Below, one piece after another: positions 5,407-13,317 of a stretch of 36,127 nucleotides of DNA. The stretch is from an uncultured Prevotellaceae bacterium. GTDB taxonomy: Bacteria > Bacteroidota > Bacteroidia > Bacteroidales > Bacteroidaceae. The stretch's first letter is position 1; each line of letters opens with the position of its first letter. The translations under genes were made by a program, and so were the position numbers. Location of the stretch: the NCBI GenBank assembly GCA_937891085.1, contig CALAEY010000020.1, forward strand, positions 1 through 36,127, given 5' to 3'. A model generated the notes under the pieces. The model was given only the letters and a program-made list of their open reading frames with translations. It had not been told where the DNA came from and ran no database searches.

Positions 5407-5751
5407 TCATAATGACATCGCTGCTTCAACCTTCTCTTCCAATGCTTCTTTTATGTAGCCATTCAGAGTTAGTCCTGCCTGCTTGGCCAGCATGGCAATT
5501 TGCCGATGAATTGCAGGTGTAAGGCGAATGTTCAATGTACCAGTATAGCTTTTATCAGGTTCAATGCCTTCATCCTTGCAATAGGCGAGATAATCATCTA
5601 CTGCTTCATGAAATGCTTCTGTCAATTCCTTAACGCTTTCGCCTTCAAAATTGACAAGTCCATTGATTCCTTCTATTTTACCGAAGAATACTTGATCTTT
5701 CTCGCTATAGGCCACAGAGCCTAAATAGCCTTTATAGGTCATGGTGTTCAT
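5407..5751 (-). CDS. hicB: HicB-family antitoxin
   Basis: A 114-residue HicB protein. The N-terminal half is the degraded RNase-H-like HicB fold (YKGYLGSVAYSEKDQVFFGKIEG, then FEGESVKELTEAFHEAVDDYLAYC). The C-terminal half is a ribbon-helix-helix DNA-binding region, LNIRLTPAIHRQIAMLAKQ followed by LTLNGYIKEALEEKV. It should bind HicA and repress the operon. It starts 14 bases after the hicA stop. A second in-frame ATG three codons later is an equal alternative start. Confidence 0.93.
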   Translation of the reverse strand: MNTMTYKGYLGSVAYSEKDQVFFGKIEGINGLVNFEGESVKELTEAFHEAVDDYLAYCKDEGIEPDKSYTGTLNIRLTPAIHRQIAMLAKQAGLTLNGYIKEALEEKVEAAMSL

Positions 5752-5765
5752 AGTGTCCCTCCTTA

Positions 5766-6023
5766 TTAATCTATTAATCCTGCAATCTTTAACTCATCAA
5801 GGACTTGCTGTAGGGCATATCTTTTAACGATATTTCCAGGATGAGGTTTATGTAACATTATAGGTCTTTTATCTCCGTTCTTAAATATTACTCGAGAGCC
5901 AGAAGTGTGACCTTTTTTTACTTGTACATAGCCATAACTGGCAAGCAATTGCTGCATTTCATCGAAGGTAAAGTCCGATGGTAGCTTCAAAAAACGTTCT
6001 CTTAGTTTTTCTTTTGTGCTCAT
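5766..6023 (-). CDS. hicA: HicA-family mRNA interferase toxin
   Basis: An 85-residue protein with the small double-stranded-RNA-binding-like HicA fold: DFTFDEMQQLLASYGYVQVKKGHTSGSR, with the catalytic His in KGH, then a beta strand and HKPHPGN before the last helix (VLDELKIAGLI). HicA toxins cleave mRNA independently of the ribosome. It is first in the hicA-hicB operon. At 85 aa it is slightly longer than the shortest family members because of an N-terminal extension (MSTKEKLRERFLKLPS). Confidence 0.93.
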   Translation of the reverse strand: MSTKEKLRERFLKLPSDFTFDEMQQLLASYGYVQVKKGHTSGSRVIFKNGDKRPIMLHKPHPGNIVKRYALQQVLDELKIAGLID

Positions 6024-6042
6024 ATTGTCTCCATTTTGAACG

Positions 6043-6066
6043 CAAATGTAACTAATATTTAGTTAC
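6043..6066 (-). promoter_or_regulatory. hicAB promoter overlapped by a palindromic operator
   Basis: On the minus strand TACATTTG (6043-6050) fits the -7 consensus. It overlaps the perfect palindrome GTAACTAA-tat-TTAGTTAC (6048-6066). That is where a HicB ribbon-helix-helix dimer would repress transcription. Confidence 0.7.
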
Positions 6067-6104
6067 TCTCCAAATATTCAATTAGATTTTCGGGAAAAAA
6101 TAAG

Positions 6105-6132
6105 AATCCCCGTGCAGGTCTGCACGGGGATT
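6105..6132. terminator. Bidirectional terminator hairpin, copy 2
   Basis: AATCCCCGTGCA (6105-6116) pairs with its inverse 6121-6132 around a 4-base loop. The 12-base arms are identical to those of the hairpin at 5372-5401; only the loop differs. Confidence 0.8.
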
Positions 6133-6205
6133 TCAGATAATATACTATTGCTTCTTCCTTCTAACAAATCTCTTACTATCTAACAGCATTAGTTTGTCTT
6201 CAAAG

Positions 6206-6688
6206 CTAAGGTTGTATATTTTCCATCATCAACTTGACGTAGATATACTTTGGATAGTGCCCTAGTACCGTAAGGGTAACAGGACAAATCCAGATATCGT
6301 GAGAAAAACCTTCAAGTCCGTTCACTTGATAAGTAGCTCCACGCAACAGGGCTGATTCCTGTTTGACACATTCAAAGTAGCCCTTACTTCCTAAATGAAG
6401 AAGGCGTTGCCTTGATGGACGCACTAATACCCGTACTCTCTTTTCGCCGCTTTTGTCAAGAAACTTCAACAGACGATCAGAGCCTGCCACCATAGCCAAA
6501 TTATATCGGTCACCAGGCCATGGCATATCAATATACCAGGTCTTATCTTCTGGCACAAAGACAAATTGCAGGTCATACACTCGGTGACGAAAGCCACACA
6601 CCCCTTTTACGTAAACTCCTGCGAGTTTAGCATACATTATCATTTTATTCAGCATATGTAAGATGATTTTGCGGAAACACGATTCCAT
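6206..6688 (-). CDS. Conserved hypothetical protein, DUF6717-like
   Basis: A 160-residue soluble protein without signal peptide. The pattern W(Y/F)xDxPxxPG followed by LAMVAGSDRLLKFL, a conserved-looking LLRGATYQVN, and a C-terminal IWICPVTLTVLGHYPKYIYVKL resembles, from memory, the family DUF6717; no function is known for it. The start at 6688 is the first ATG after a strong promoter at 6706-6736. Internal ATGs at codons 12, 16 and 18 are possible if the very short leader is not used. It is monocistronic. Confidence 0.7.
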   Translation of the reverse strand: MESCFRKIILHMLNKMIMYAKLAGVYVKGVCGFRHRVYDLQFVFVPEDKTWYIDMPWPGDRYNLAMVAGSDRLLKFLDKSGEKRVRVLVRPSRQRLLHLGSKGYFECVKQESALLRGATYQVNGLEGFSHDIWICPVTLTVLGHYPKYIYVKLMMENIQP

Positions 6689-6705
6689 GTTCCCAAATGA
6701 TGGTG

Positions 6706-6736
6706 CAAAGATACATCACATTTGCGAATAATCAAA
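6706..6736 (-). promoter_or_regulatory. Consensus promoter of the DUF6717-like gene
   Basis: On the minus strand TTTG (6733-6736) and TATCTTTG (6706-6713) are separated by 19 bases, an ideal match to the Bacteroidetes -33/-7 promoter. Confidence 0.8.
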
Positions 6737-6739
6737 ATA

Positions 6740-6754
6740 CGCTGTTTTTCAGCG
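6740..6754 (-). terminator. Weak hairpin terminator after the GH2 gene
   Basis: On the minus strand CGCTG-aaaaa-CAGCG is followed by TATTTTG. The stem is only 5 base pairs, but its position, 40 bases after the GH2 stop, fits. Confidence 0.4.
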
Positions 6755-6794
6755 AGTTGAAAGATTGGTATGGTTTTTGCAGAATGGTTAATAT

Positions 6795-8597
6795 TTATTC
6801 TGCTGCTTTCTTCCGATACCACTCCTGCATCACGTAGAAGGCTTTCTTCTTCTCGCCCCAACTGGAGATGAGACCTTTACGGTTGAAGAAGTCCTGAATA
6901 CCAGGGAGCTGGCGACGAGGAGAACGGAAGTCCATCAGGATCCAAGGAGAGGTACCTGCGAGTCCTTCGATCTTCTCAAACATCACGATGTTGTTCTTAT
7001 AGACATTCTCCTGAAACTCCTCCGTGAAACGCTGGTTGGCATCACCATGATAACCAGCCAAGGCACCACCGCCGAACTCACTGATGATCACAGGCTTGTT
7101 GTATGGAATCTCCCACGTCATCTTAGGAGCATCGTTCACATCACGATACCATCCGATGTACTCGTTGAAGCTCACCACATCGACAAACTCATTCATATTG
7201 TCGTTCAGACGGTTATGGTAATTCTGTGCAGACGTGACTTCCATCGCCATGCTGATCAGACGTACATTGTCCAACGTACGGGCATGCTTGGACAGGCTGC
7301 TCAGGAACTTGTCACGGGCATCACTGTGAGGGGTCTCGTTGGCAATGCTCCAGATGATGACCGCACAGCGGTTCTTATCTCGTGTGATCATATCTGTCAG
7401 CTGACGCTGGGCATTGTCGTAGGTGGCTTGGTTCTCCCATGAGATGGTCCAATAGACAGGGATCTCACTCCACACCATGATACCCATGCGCTCAGCCTCA
7501 CGCACCATACGCTCATTGTGGGGATAGTGGGCCAGACGCACGTAGTTGCATCCCAACTCCTTGGCCCATGAAAGCAAGGTATGAGCATCTTCGGTGGTCC
7601 AGGCACGTCCCTGACGGAAAGGCGCTTCCTCGTGAATGCTCACGCCACGAAGGAAGACTGTCTGACCATTAAGAAGGATCTCCTTACCCCGTGTCTCGAT
7701 GGTACGGAAACCTATCTCATCGCTCAGACGCTCCGTACCCATATCGACCGTGACCTGATAGAGCTTAGGCTGCTCAGGGGTCCACAACTGTGGCTTGGCC
7801 TTCACCTCGAAAGAACCACGTCCCTCAGCATCGGTAGTGACCGTCTGCTTGATTTTCAGTTCGGGAATCTCCACCGTGACCCTACCTCCTAAGATAGGAC
7901 GATTCAGCTTCACCCAGCCCACAATCTTCGTGGCATCACCCTTGGCCAACTGCACGTAGTAATCCTCGATATAGGTTTCTGGTACCTGCACCAACATTAC
8001 GTCGCGTGTGATGCCACCGTAGTTCCACCAGTCGAAGTTGAGCGTAGGCACATTGTCCTGATGACGCTGGTTGTTCACACGCACCACCACAAAGTTGTCG
8101 CCTTCTTTCAGCACATCTGTCACATCGAAATTGAAAGGCGTGAACCCTCCGACATGCTCACCCACCTTCTGACCGTTCACCCACACCATAGAGAGGTAGT
8201 TCACGGCACCGAAATACAAGATGGCCCGCTTCCCCTCTTCCTGATGATAGGTAAAGCTACGCTTGAACCAAACGGAGCCCTCATAGAAGAAGAGCTGGTC
8301 GTCCTTGGTATTCCAGTCGGAAGGGATGTCCATGATAGGTGAGGTATCGAAATTATACTCCACCAGTTCCTGCGGATTGCTGGGCTTACGGTTGTCCCCG
8401 AATCCACCCCTATCCATTGGCCTCAAACGATAGTCATAGTATCCATTATCGAAGGGATCGACAATGTAGTTCCACTTCCCGTTCAAAGAGGTACTCTGAC
8501 GGGCAAACACATTCTGCAACAAGGGCACTTCACGCACTTCTGCCCCAAGGCTGATGACAGCCAGCAATGTTAATAACAAGAAGGTTGTTCGTTTCAT
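6795..8597 (-). CDS. Secreted GH2 glycoside hydrolase, beta-glucuronidase-like
   Basis: A 600-residue retaining beta-glycosidase with a signal peptide (residues 1-18, MKRTTFLLLTLLAVISLG). Domain order: jelly-roll sugar-binding domain (about 35-205), immunoglobulin-like domain (about 210-300) and TIM barrel (about 305-600). The acid/base is Glu421 in WSIANETP and the nucleophile Glu507 in IISEFGGG. NRKG at 572-575 fits the NxKG motif that contacts the glucuronate carboxylate in gut beta-glucuronidases, but related beta-galactosidases can carry similar sequence, so substrate is inferred. No lipobox is visible, so it is probably periplasmic or secreted. It lies 150 bases downstream of the response regulator on the same strand, across two heptad arrays, and may share that transcript. 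Confidence 0.92.
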   Translation of the reverse strand: MKRTTFLLLTLLAVISLGAEVREVPLLQNVFARQSTSLNGKWNYIVDPFDNGYYDYRLRPMDRGGFGDNRKPSNPQELVEYNFDTSPIMDIPSDWNTKDDQLFFYEGSVWFKRSFTYHQEEGKRAILYFGAVNYLSMVWVNGQKVGEHVGGFTPFNFDVTDVLKEGDNFVVVRVNNQRHQDNVPTLNFDWWNYGGITRDVMLVQVPETYIEDYYVQLAKGDATKIVGWVKLNRPILGGRVTVEIPELKIKQTVTTDAEGRGSFEVKAKPQLWTPEQPKLYQVTVDMGTERLSDEIGFRTIETRGKEILLNGQTVFLRGVSIHEEAPFRQGRAWTTEDAHTLLSWAKELGCNYVRLAHYPHNERMVREAERMGIMVWSEIPVYWTISWENQATYDNAQRQLTDMITRDKNRCAVIIWSIANETPHSDARDKFLSSLSKHARTLDNVRLISMAMEVTSAQNYHNRLNDNMNEFVDVVSFNEYIGWYRDVNDAPKMTWEIPYNKPVIISEFGGGALAGYHGDANQRFTEEFQENVYKNNIVMFEKIEGLAGTSPWILMDFRSPRRQLPGIQDFFNRKGLISSWGEKKKAFYVMQEWYRKKAAE

Positions 8598-8598
8598 A

Positions 8599-8668
8599 TT
8601 TTTAGTTTTTAGTTTTTAGTTTAGGGTTTAGAGTTTAGGGTTTAGGGTTTAGAGTTTAGAGTTTAGGG
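8599..8668 (+). repeat. TTTAGGG/TTTTTAG heptad array (10 units) upstream of GH2
   Basis: Ten 7-base units of TTTTTAG, TTTAGGG and TTTAGAG. Relative to the flanking minus-strand genes the units read CCCTAAA, the opposite of the 3'-end arrays elsewhere. The array starts next to the GH2 start codon and ends at the palindrome GCTGC-ttc-GCAGC (8670-8682). Confidence 0.9.
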
Positions 8669-8682
8669 TGCTGCTTCGCAGC

Positions 8683-8752
8683 CACTATCCACTATCCATT
8701 ATCCACTATCCACTATCCATTATTCATTATTCATTATTCATTATCCACTATT
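8683..8752 (+). repeat. CAYTATY heptad array (10 units) at the response-regulator stop codon
   Basis: Ten exact 7-base units: CACTATC, CATTATC, CATTATT and CACTATT variants. The response-regulator stop codon (8748-8750) is inside the last unit. On the gene's own strand the units read ATAGTGG / ATAATGA. Confidence 0.9.
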
Positions 8753-9446
8753 TAACTTCCAGCTTCAGCCCCTGCCCTCTCACTGTGGCCAGCTCGATCT
8801 TAGGGTCTGCAGCAAGGTGGACACGCAGCTTGCGTACAAAGACATCGAGACTGCGTGAGACGTAGTAGTCGGTATTACCCCAGATGCGATACATCAGGGC
8901 ATCTCGGCTCACTATCTCCCCTTGGTTCTCTATCAGCAGGCGTAGAATCTTACCTTCTGTCTCCGTGAGATGTTCTTCGCTGCCGTCAGCAGCTTGTAGG
9001 GTATTAGTACGGGCATCGAAGGTATAGCTGCCAATGTGCATCTGCTGGGTCTCATTGTAGGCCCGCTCTCCCCGCTTCAGCTTCAGCAGGGCCTTGATGC
9101 TGGCATCAAGCTCCTCGGGTACGAAAGGTTTCTTCAGGTAGTTGTTCACCCCCAGCCGATACCCATGACTCACATCCTCTGGTGAGGTGAGGGCCGAGGT
9201 GAAGAAGATCAGTGTATCTCCATCGGTCTCACGGATTTTCTCCACCATCTGGAAACCGTTCATCACGGGCATGTCGATGTCAGCAATAATCACATCGGGA
9301 TGATGCTGGTTCCAAGCCTCCAGTCCCTCTGCTCCGTTGCTGGCTGTGATGATGTCGTAGCCTCCAATCAGTTCCTGCAGGCTGCTACTGATGATATAGC
9401 TCAGGTTGGCATCATCTTCTACTAATAATAATCGTATATTATTCAT
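8748..9446 (-). CDS. OmpR/PhoB-type response regulator
   Basis: A 232-residue two-domain regulator. The receiver spans residues 1-120, with the acidic pair in LLVEDDANL, the phosphorylatable Asp56 in IIADIDMP, and the switch Thr/Ser and Lys in FFTSALTS and YLKKPF. The winged-helix output domain (about 135-230) has LTETEGKILRLLIENQGEIVS and SLDVFVRKLRVHLA. Its start overlaps the end of the histidine kinase by 8 bases, so they are a cognate pair. The regulated genes are unknown; the downstream GH2 and the upstream lipid genes on the same strand are candidates. Confidence 0.95.
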   Translation of the reverse strand: MNNIRLLLVEDDANLSYIISSSLQELIGGYDIITASNGAEGLEAWNQHHPDVIIADIDMPVMNGFQMVEKIRETDGDTLIFFTSALTSPEDVSHGYRLGVNNYLKKPFVPEELDASIKALLKLKRGERAYNETQQMHIGSYTFDARTNTLQAADGSEEHLTETEGKILRLLIENQGEIVSRDALMYRIWGNTDYYVSRSLDVFVRKLRVHLAADPKIELATVRGQGLKLEVK

Positions 9447-10752
9447 GGCTTTCTGTTTTTATCTCCTTGGGAAACCACAGCGAGAATTTGCTATAAGCTC
9501 CTTCCACACTGTCCACTTCTACACGCCCACCATGGGCATCCATGATCTGATAGACCAAGTTCAGTCCTAAACCGAATCCCGAAGCGCCGCCTTGCCTGCT
9601 ACGCTTGGCCGCTTCTCCACGCTCGAACTTCTCGAAGATGGCCTTCAGGTCTTGTGGCGCAATGCCCAATCCATCGTCCTTCACACTGAGGATGAAGTGT
9701 CCGAAAGTCTCATGTGAAGCGATCTCGATATGCACCGACTCCCCAGAATACTTGACGGAATTGTCGAGAAGGTTGCTCAAGGCCTCCGAGAGGTATTGGG
9801 GATCTGCCAGCACGCTGGGCACTGCCAGTTGCACATCGAAGGACACCTGCTTGGCAGCCTTCACCGTGAAGCGCTGCATCAGGTCATCGAGCAGAGGCTT
9901 CAGTTCTACCCTATCCACATGCAGTTCTAGTTTATGGTTCTCCAGTCGGGAGAGCGTAAGAATCTTATTGGTCAGGGCCAAGAGCTGTGAGGCCTCATCC
10001 TCGGCTATCCCCATGTACTTCTGCTTCAATTCCTCCTTACCATCGAGCTTACCACTCCTCAGACTGCGCAGACTCATGATGATACTGCTAAGCGGGGTCT
10101 TCATATCGTGCACCATCGCATAGGTGAAATCCTGACGCAGGCTGGCAATCTTATCCTGCTGACGAATGAAGTGCATCTGCTGCAAGATGCTCCAGACAAC
10201 CAGTGCCAGCAGTATGAGTGAGGCGATGAGCAGCACAATCATACGACTGAAGATGATGCTGTAAGGATTGTCCACCAGCATGCGAATACCATGTGTACGC
10301 TCATAGTTCACCGCTACCGCCTGAGAGGCTACGAATCCTCCGAAATGCACGTGGAACCGAGGGTTGCTGGTAGACAGCACCCTCCCTGTAGAAGCATCTA
10401 TGAGGTCGATGGTGATTTCATTGGTGATGTGCTGAGCGGTCAGCAGCTCCTTGGCGATGGAGTCAACTGCCACCAATGACACAGGTATTCCCTCCTCATT
10501 GAGGGCTTCATTGAAACGTGTCAGTTCATCTGCCCGCTGGTCGAATGCTAAGTCGGTAGCCGTACTGTCGGCATAGAACAAATCCAAACGCAGGTCACGC
10601 TCTTTCAGAAGCGCTTCCTCCACCATGTCGGTCAGCTCCTTCTGAAAGTCTTCCTTCAGCAGTTGGTAGGTATTGGACAGCCACAAGACTTGCAGGGCCA
10701 CGATAAACGCCACTCCAAGCAACGTTATACCAAGACTATACTTCGACTTCAT
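9439..10752 (-). CDS. Membrane sensor histidine kinase
   Basis: A 437-residue kinase. A first membrane helix (about 6-28) and a second (about 169-190) enclose a periplasmic sensor of about 140 residues with no recognisable named domain. The dimerisation box has His215 in AMVHDMKTPLSS. The ATPase domain shows the N box around Asn331 (SNLLDNSVKYS), the G1 box DDGLGI and the G2 box GFGLGL (392-397). The family is HisKA/HATPase_c, and its partner is the next gene. It begins only 18 bases after the stop of the PAP2-type lipid gene, so it is probably co-transcribed with the lipid genes. Confidence 0.95.
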   Translation of the reverse strand: MKSKYSLGITLLGVAFIVALQVLWLSNTYQLLKEDFQKELTDMVEEALLKERDLRLDLFYADSTATDLAFDQRADELTRFNEALNEEGIPVSLVAVDSIAKELLTAQHITNEITIDLIDASTGRVLSTSNPRFHVHFGGFVASQAVAVNYERTHGIRMLVDNPYSIIFSRMIVLLIASLILLALVVWSILQQMHFIRQQDKIASLRQDFTYAMVHDMKTPLSSIIMSLRSLRSGKLDGKEELKQKYMGIAEDEASQLLALTNKILTLSRLENHKLELHVDRVELKPLLDDLMQRFTVKAAKQVSFDVQLAVPSVLADPQYLSEALSNLLDNSVKYSGESVHIEIASHETFGHFILSVKDDGLGIAPQDLKAIFEKFERGEAAKRSRQGGASGFGLGLNLVYQIMDAHGGRVEVDSVEGAYSKFSLWFPKEIKTESHE

Positions 10753-10770
10753 GGCTTTCCCTCCTTCCTC

Positions 10771-11700
10771 TTAACTTATGTATGCCACATACTTATCAAC
10801 AAAGCGACGGAAAGGTGGCAGTTGCATCAGACCTTTCTCCAGACAGACAATGCCTACCAAGGCACAAAGGATGCCCAGCAATACATCAACAATATAGTGA
10901 TGGCAAGAATAAACAGCCGTACACCAAATACCCAATGTGATAAAAGCAAACAGACACTTTATAAAGAGGCTCCGACGACTGATGACAGCATAGATAAAGG
11001 CAATAAGCATATAGGATGCATGCAACGAGGGCACTGCTGCGAAGACATTGGCATTGCGTCCATACAGACTATCGAAGATGCCCACCCCGACCAACTGGTC
11101 AAAGCGCCCTAACCCTGCCACATTTCCGGGAGTGTCAATGACTGGCTCGAAACCATAGTTGATGACATACCATGGTGGAGCAGCCGGATGAATGTAATAC
11201 ACACAGAAGCCCAACAGATTGACAAATAGGAAGGCTATAGCAAAGTGAAGGTAGTGTCTGCGCTCTTTCTTGAAATAAAGCCACAACCCGAAGGCTATGG
11301 GAACAGGCACCCAGCACAGGTAGAAGATGCCGGCAAAGAAGTCAGCCAACGCCGTATGATGCAGGTTGAAATACTCACCAGGTATCATCCTTACCCCCTC
11401 AGACACAATGCCGAAGAGCGCCTTCTCAGTCTCATAGAGAGGCTGCACGTCAATGGGATTGACCTCATAGTTGGGCCAGATGCGCATCCAGTCGTAAGAG
11501 ATACCAAAGAGCGCAAATGGGATCAGGGCCACTGCGAGCTTCCTTGTGAACAAACTTGCAAAAAAGAGTACGTTGAATACTACAATAATCAAGATATGCT
11601 CAGGACGCAACCCAACAAAGGCTGCAGTCACTATTAGGAAGACAGCACAGCAAACCAACTCGATGATGGCTTCTCGACGTGTAGGCAGACGATTAGGCAT
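10771..11700 (-). CDS. AUR1-like PAP2 family enzyme (inositol phosphorylceramide synthase-like)
   Basis: A 309-residue polytopic membrane protein of the PAP2_3/AUR1 branch. The catalytic motifs are PSLHAS (His227, phosphatase motif C2) and HHYIVDV (His268 with Asp272, motif C3). HPAAPPWY (171-178) is the hallmark shared with inositol phosphorylceramide synthases. It could transfer phosphoinositol to ceramide or dephosphorylate a lipid phosphate. The chosen ATG at 11700 overlaps the upstream gene's stop by 8 bases; a slightly upstream ATG (11706) and a longer frame from 11739 are less likely. Last of four overlapping lipid genes. Confidence 0.87.
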   Translation of the reverse strand: MPNRLPTRREAIIELVCCAVFLIVTAAFVGLRPEHILIIVVFNVLFFASLFTRKLAVALIPFALFGISYDWMRIWPNYEVNPIDVQPLYETEKALFGIVSEGVRMIPGEYFNLHHTALADFFAGIFYLCWVPVPIAFGLWLYFKKERRHYLHFAIAFLFVNLLGFCVYYIHPAAPPWYVINYGFEPVIDTPGNVAGLGRFDQLVGVGIFDSLYGRNANVFAAVPSLHASYMLIAFIYAVISRRSLFIKCLFAFITLGIWCTAVYSCHHYIVDVLLGILCALVGIVCLEKGLMQLPPFRRFVDKYVAYIS

Positions 11701-12355
11701 GAGCATCTCTTTTCTGAAGTTCACGATAGCAATGGGCAACGCGCCAGAAAGCTGTCAGATTGGCCAAGACAGCTATCAGATACATCGGCACAATAAGAAA
11801 AAGCAGAGGATCGAAGGCTGTGATGCTTGCAAACACCCCACAAAGCAGAGCACCTACGCTGGTGACCACCACACGTTCCGGACGCTGCATGAAGCCTACC
11901 TTGCACTCAATATCCAGTCCTTCTGCGCGTGCACGCACGTAGCTCACCATCACAGAACCTACCATCGCCAGGAAAGTGACCACCCCACTCCACACATAAC
12001 CGGTAAGCAGGAAGTAGATCGCAATGCCGAAGAGGGTAAACAGCTCGCTGTATCGGTCGAGGGTGGAATCCCAAAGCGCTCCGAAGGTGCTTGACATGTT
12101 GCCCATACGTGCCAGTCGGCCGTCAATCATATCAAACAGACCGGCAAATAAGATGATCGCACCGCCCCAGCCTATCCACAACAGGTCGTTTGGTGCATAG
12201 ATGGCTGCATAGAGGAAGAATCCCGTAGCTACCAAGTTCAGCAACAATCCAACAAACGTGATAATATTTGGGGTGATGTGCATCTTTATTAATCCCTTAA
12301 TCAACGGATTGATGACATAGTAGATGATTTTTTGTAAATAATCTCGATAGTTCAT
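11693..12355 (-). CDS. CDP-alcohol phosphatidyltransferase, probable phosphatidylinositol-phosphate synthase
   Basis: A 220-residue membrane enzyme with the complete family motif D75xxD78G79xxA82R83(x8)G92xxxD96xxxD100 (DMIDGRLAR...FGALWDSTLD). Such enzymes replace CMP of a CDP-lipid with an alcohol. About six membrane helices are predictable. Next to an AUR1-like gene, the acceptor is likely inositol phosphate (inference), giving a phosphatidylinositol phosphate. Glycerol phosphate or another alcohol remains possible. It overlaps the GtrA-like gene start-to-stop by 4 bases. Confidence 0.9.
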   Translation of the reverse strand: MNYRDYLQKIIYYVINPLIKGLIKMHITPNIITFVGLLLNLVATGFFLYAAIYAPNDLLWIGWGGAIILFAGLFDMIDGRLARMGNMSSTFGALWDSTLDRYSELFTLFGIAIYFLLTGYVWSGVVTFLAMVGSVMVSYVRARAEGLDIECKVGFMQRPERVVVTSVGALLCGVFASITAFDPLLFLIVPMYLIAVLANLTAFWRVAHCYRELQKRDAHA

Positions 12356-12786
12356 AATGACTTATTCTTTTTAAACGATGAAAATATGCGAATGTTTTTG
12401 TAAACGAAAAACCGCTGTAATTGGTAGTTCCATAAGAACCCCACCGCTACTGCCACGATAAGCTTAGTCAGCACGTAATGCCAATTGGTAAACTCAGTGA
12501 GGAAGTAAGTTCCCCACGTATTAAGCAAAATACTGCCTGACCAGACGATGAAGTATTTCACGGCCACATGTTTCATCTTCACAGAGTCGGCATGAAACAC
12601 CCAGCGGTAGTTCACCACACAGTTCACGATGCCACCGGTCAAGGCCCCGAAGAAGGTGGAATAGGCATACCACACCCCACAGAACTCCGTAAGGAAGATA
12701 GTTAAGAGGAAATCGACCAACGAAGCCACCTGGGCAGTGAGCTGTGCCTTGCAGAATGTCAGCAGTTCGGTTCTCAGACTTTTCAT
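12352..12786 (-). CDS. GtrA-like family membrane protein
   Basis: A 144-residue protein with four hydrophobic helices and the GtrA pattern: FCKAQLTAQVASLVDFLLTI, FGALTGGIVNCVVNYRWVF, and a final AVGFLWNYQLQRFFVYK. GtrA-like proteins are linked to flipping of lipid-bound sugars or act as accessory proteins to membrane glycosyl- and phosphotransferases. Here it is sandwiched, with 4-base ATGA overlaps on both sides, between PgpA-like and CDP-alcohol transferase genes, so it probably serves the same lipid pathway. Confidence 0.88.
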   Translation of the reverse strand: MKSLRTELLTFCKAQLTAQVASLVDFLLTIFLTEFCGVWYAYSTFFGALTGGIVNCVVNYRWVFHADSVKMKHVAVKYFIVWSGSILLNTWGTYFLTEFTNWHYVLTKLIVAVAVGFLWNYQLQRFFVYKNIRIFSSFKKNKSL

Positions 12787-13259
12787 AGCAACTGGATTAG
12801 GATAAGCATCACAACCAGAGAATAGGCGCCTGCCAACACATCGTCAAGCATCACCCAAATGGCTCCCTGCCTACGGTCTAAGGCACGGATACCCAATGGC
12901 TTGACAATGTCAAAAAAGCGGAATAACAGCAAGGCCGCCAATGCCAGCCATCCGGTATGAGCAGTGCCAGCAGCAGCCATCAGGGGAATCCATACACCCA
13001 CCATCTCATCTACCACCACCCGCTTAGGATCCTCCCCCCAAAAGGGTTCTAACCTTGCTGTTGCCCATGTGCCAAGGGCGGTGAATACCAGAACGAGAAT
13101 AAAGGTGATGACAGTCAGGGTCAGAGGAGTACATACCAGATTAAGTCCCAGCCAAATCAATGTGGCTAAGACTGCTCCTGCAGTGCCCGGGCCCCATGGC
13201 CAGAAGCCTGCTCCAAAGCCGCTGCCGATGATGACAGGTATGAGCGGAACTTTCTTCAT
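12783..13259 (-). CDS. PgpA-family lipid phosphatase
   Basis: A 158-residue membrane protein of the phosphatidylglycerophosphatase A family. The signature regions are GFWPWGPGTAGAVLATLIW near the N-terminus, EDPKRVVVDEMVGVWIP in the middle, and FRFFDIVKPLGIRALDRR followed by MLDDVLAGAYS at the end, with the conserved acidic residues present. The classical role is dephosphorylating phosphatidylglycerol phosphate. In a cluster with an inositol-type phosphotransferase it may instead remove the phosphate from phosphatidylinositol phosphate. It is the first gene of the unit; a -7 box lies 8 bases before its ATG. Confidence 0.88.
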   Translation of the reverse strand: MKKVPLIPVIIGSGFGAGFWPWGPGTAGAVLATLIWLGLNLVCTPLTLTVITFILVLVFTALGTWATARLEPFWGEDPKRVVVDEMVGVWIPLMAAAGTAHTGWLALAALLLFRFFDIVKPLGIRALDRRQGAIWVMLDDVLAGAYSLVVMLILIQLL

Positions 13260-13267
13260 ATCAATTG

Positions 13268-13275
13268 CAAAGTTA
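13268..13275 (-). promoter_or_regulatory. -7 element of the lipid-gene operon
   Basis: TAACTTTG on the minus strand, 8 bases from the PgpA-like start codon. A clear TTTG -33 box is not seen at standard spacing. Confidence 0.5.
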
Positions 13276-13317
13276 TTATTTATATTTCATATAACCGCAT
13301 TTTTAAACAAAAATTGC

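Noticed and set aside
1..6750. Integrated phage or conjugative element
   Set aside because: No integrase, relaxase, structural or transfer genes and no tRNA-type attachment site are visible; the amidase belongs to the recurring HU / smalltalk cassette.
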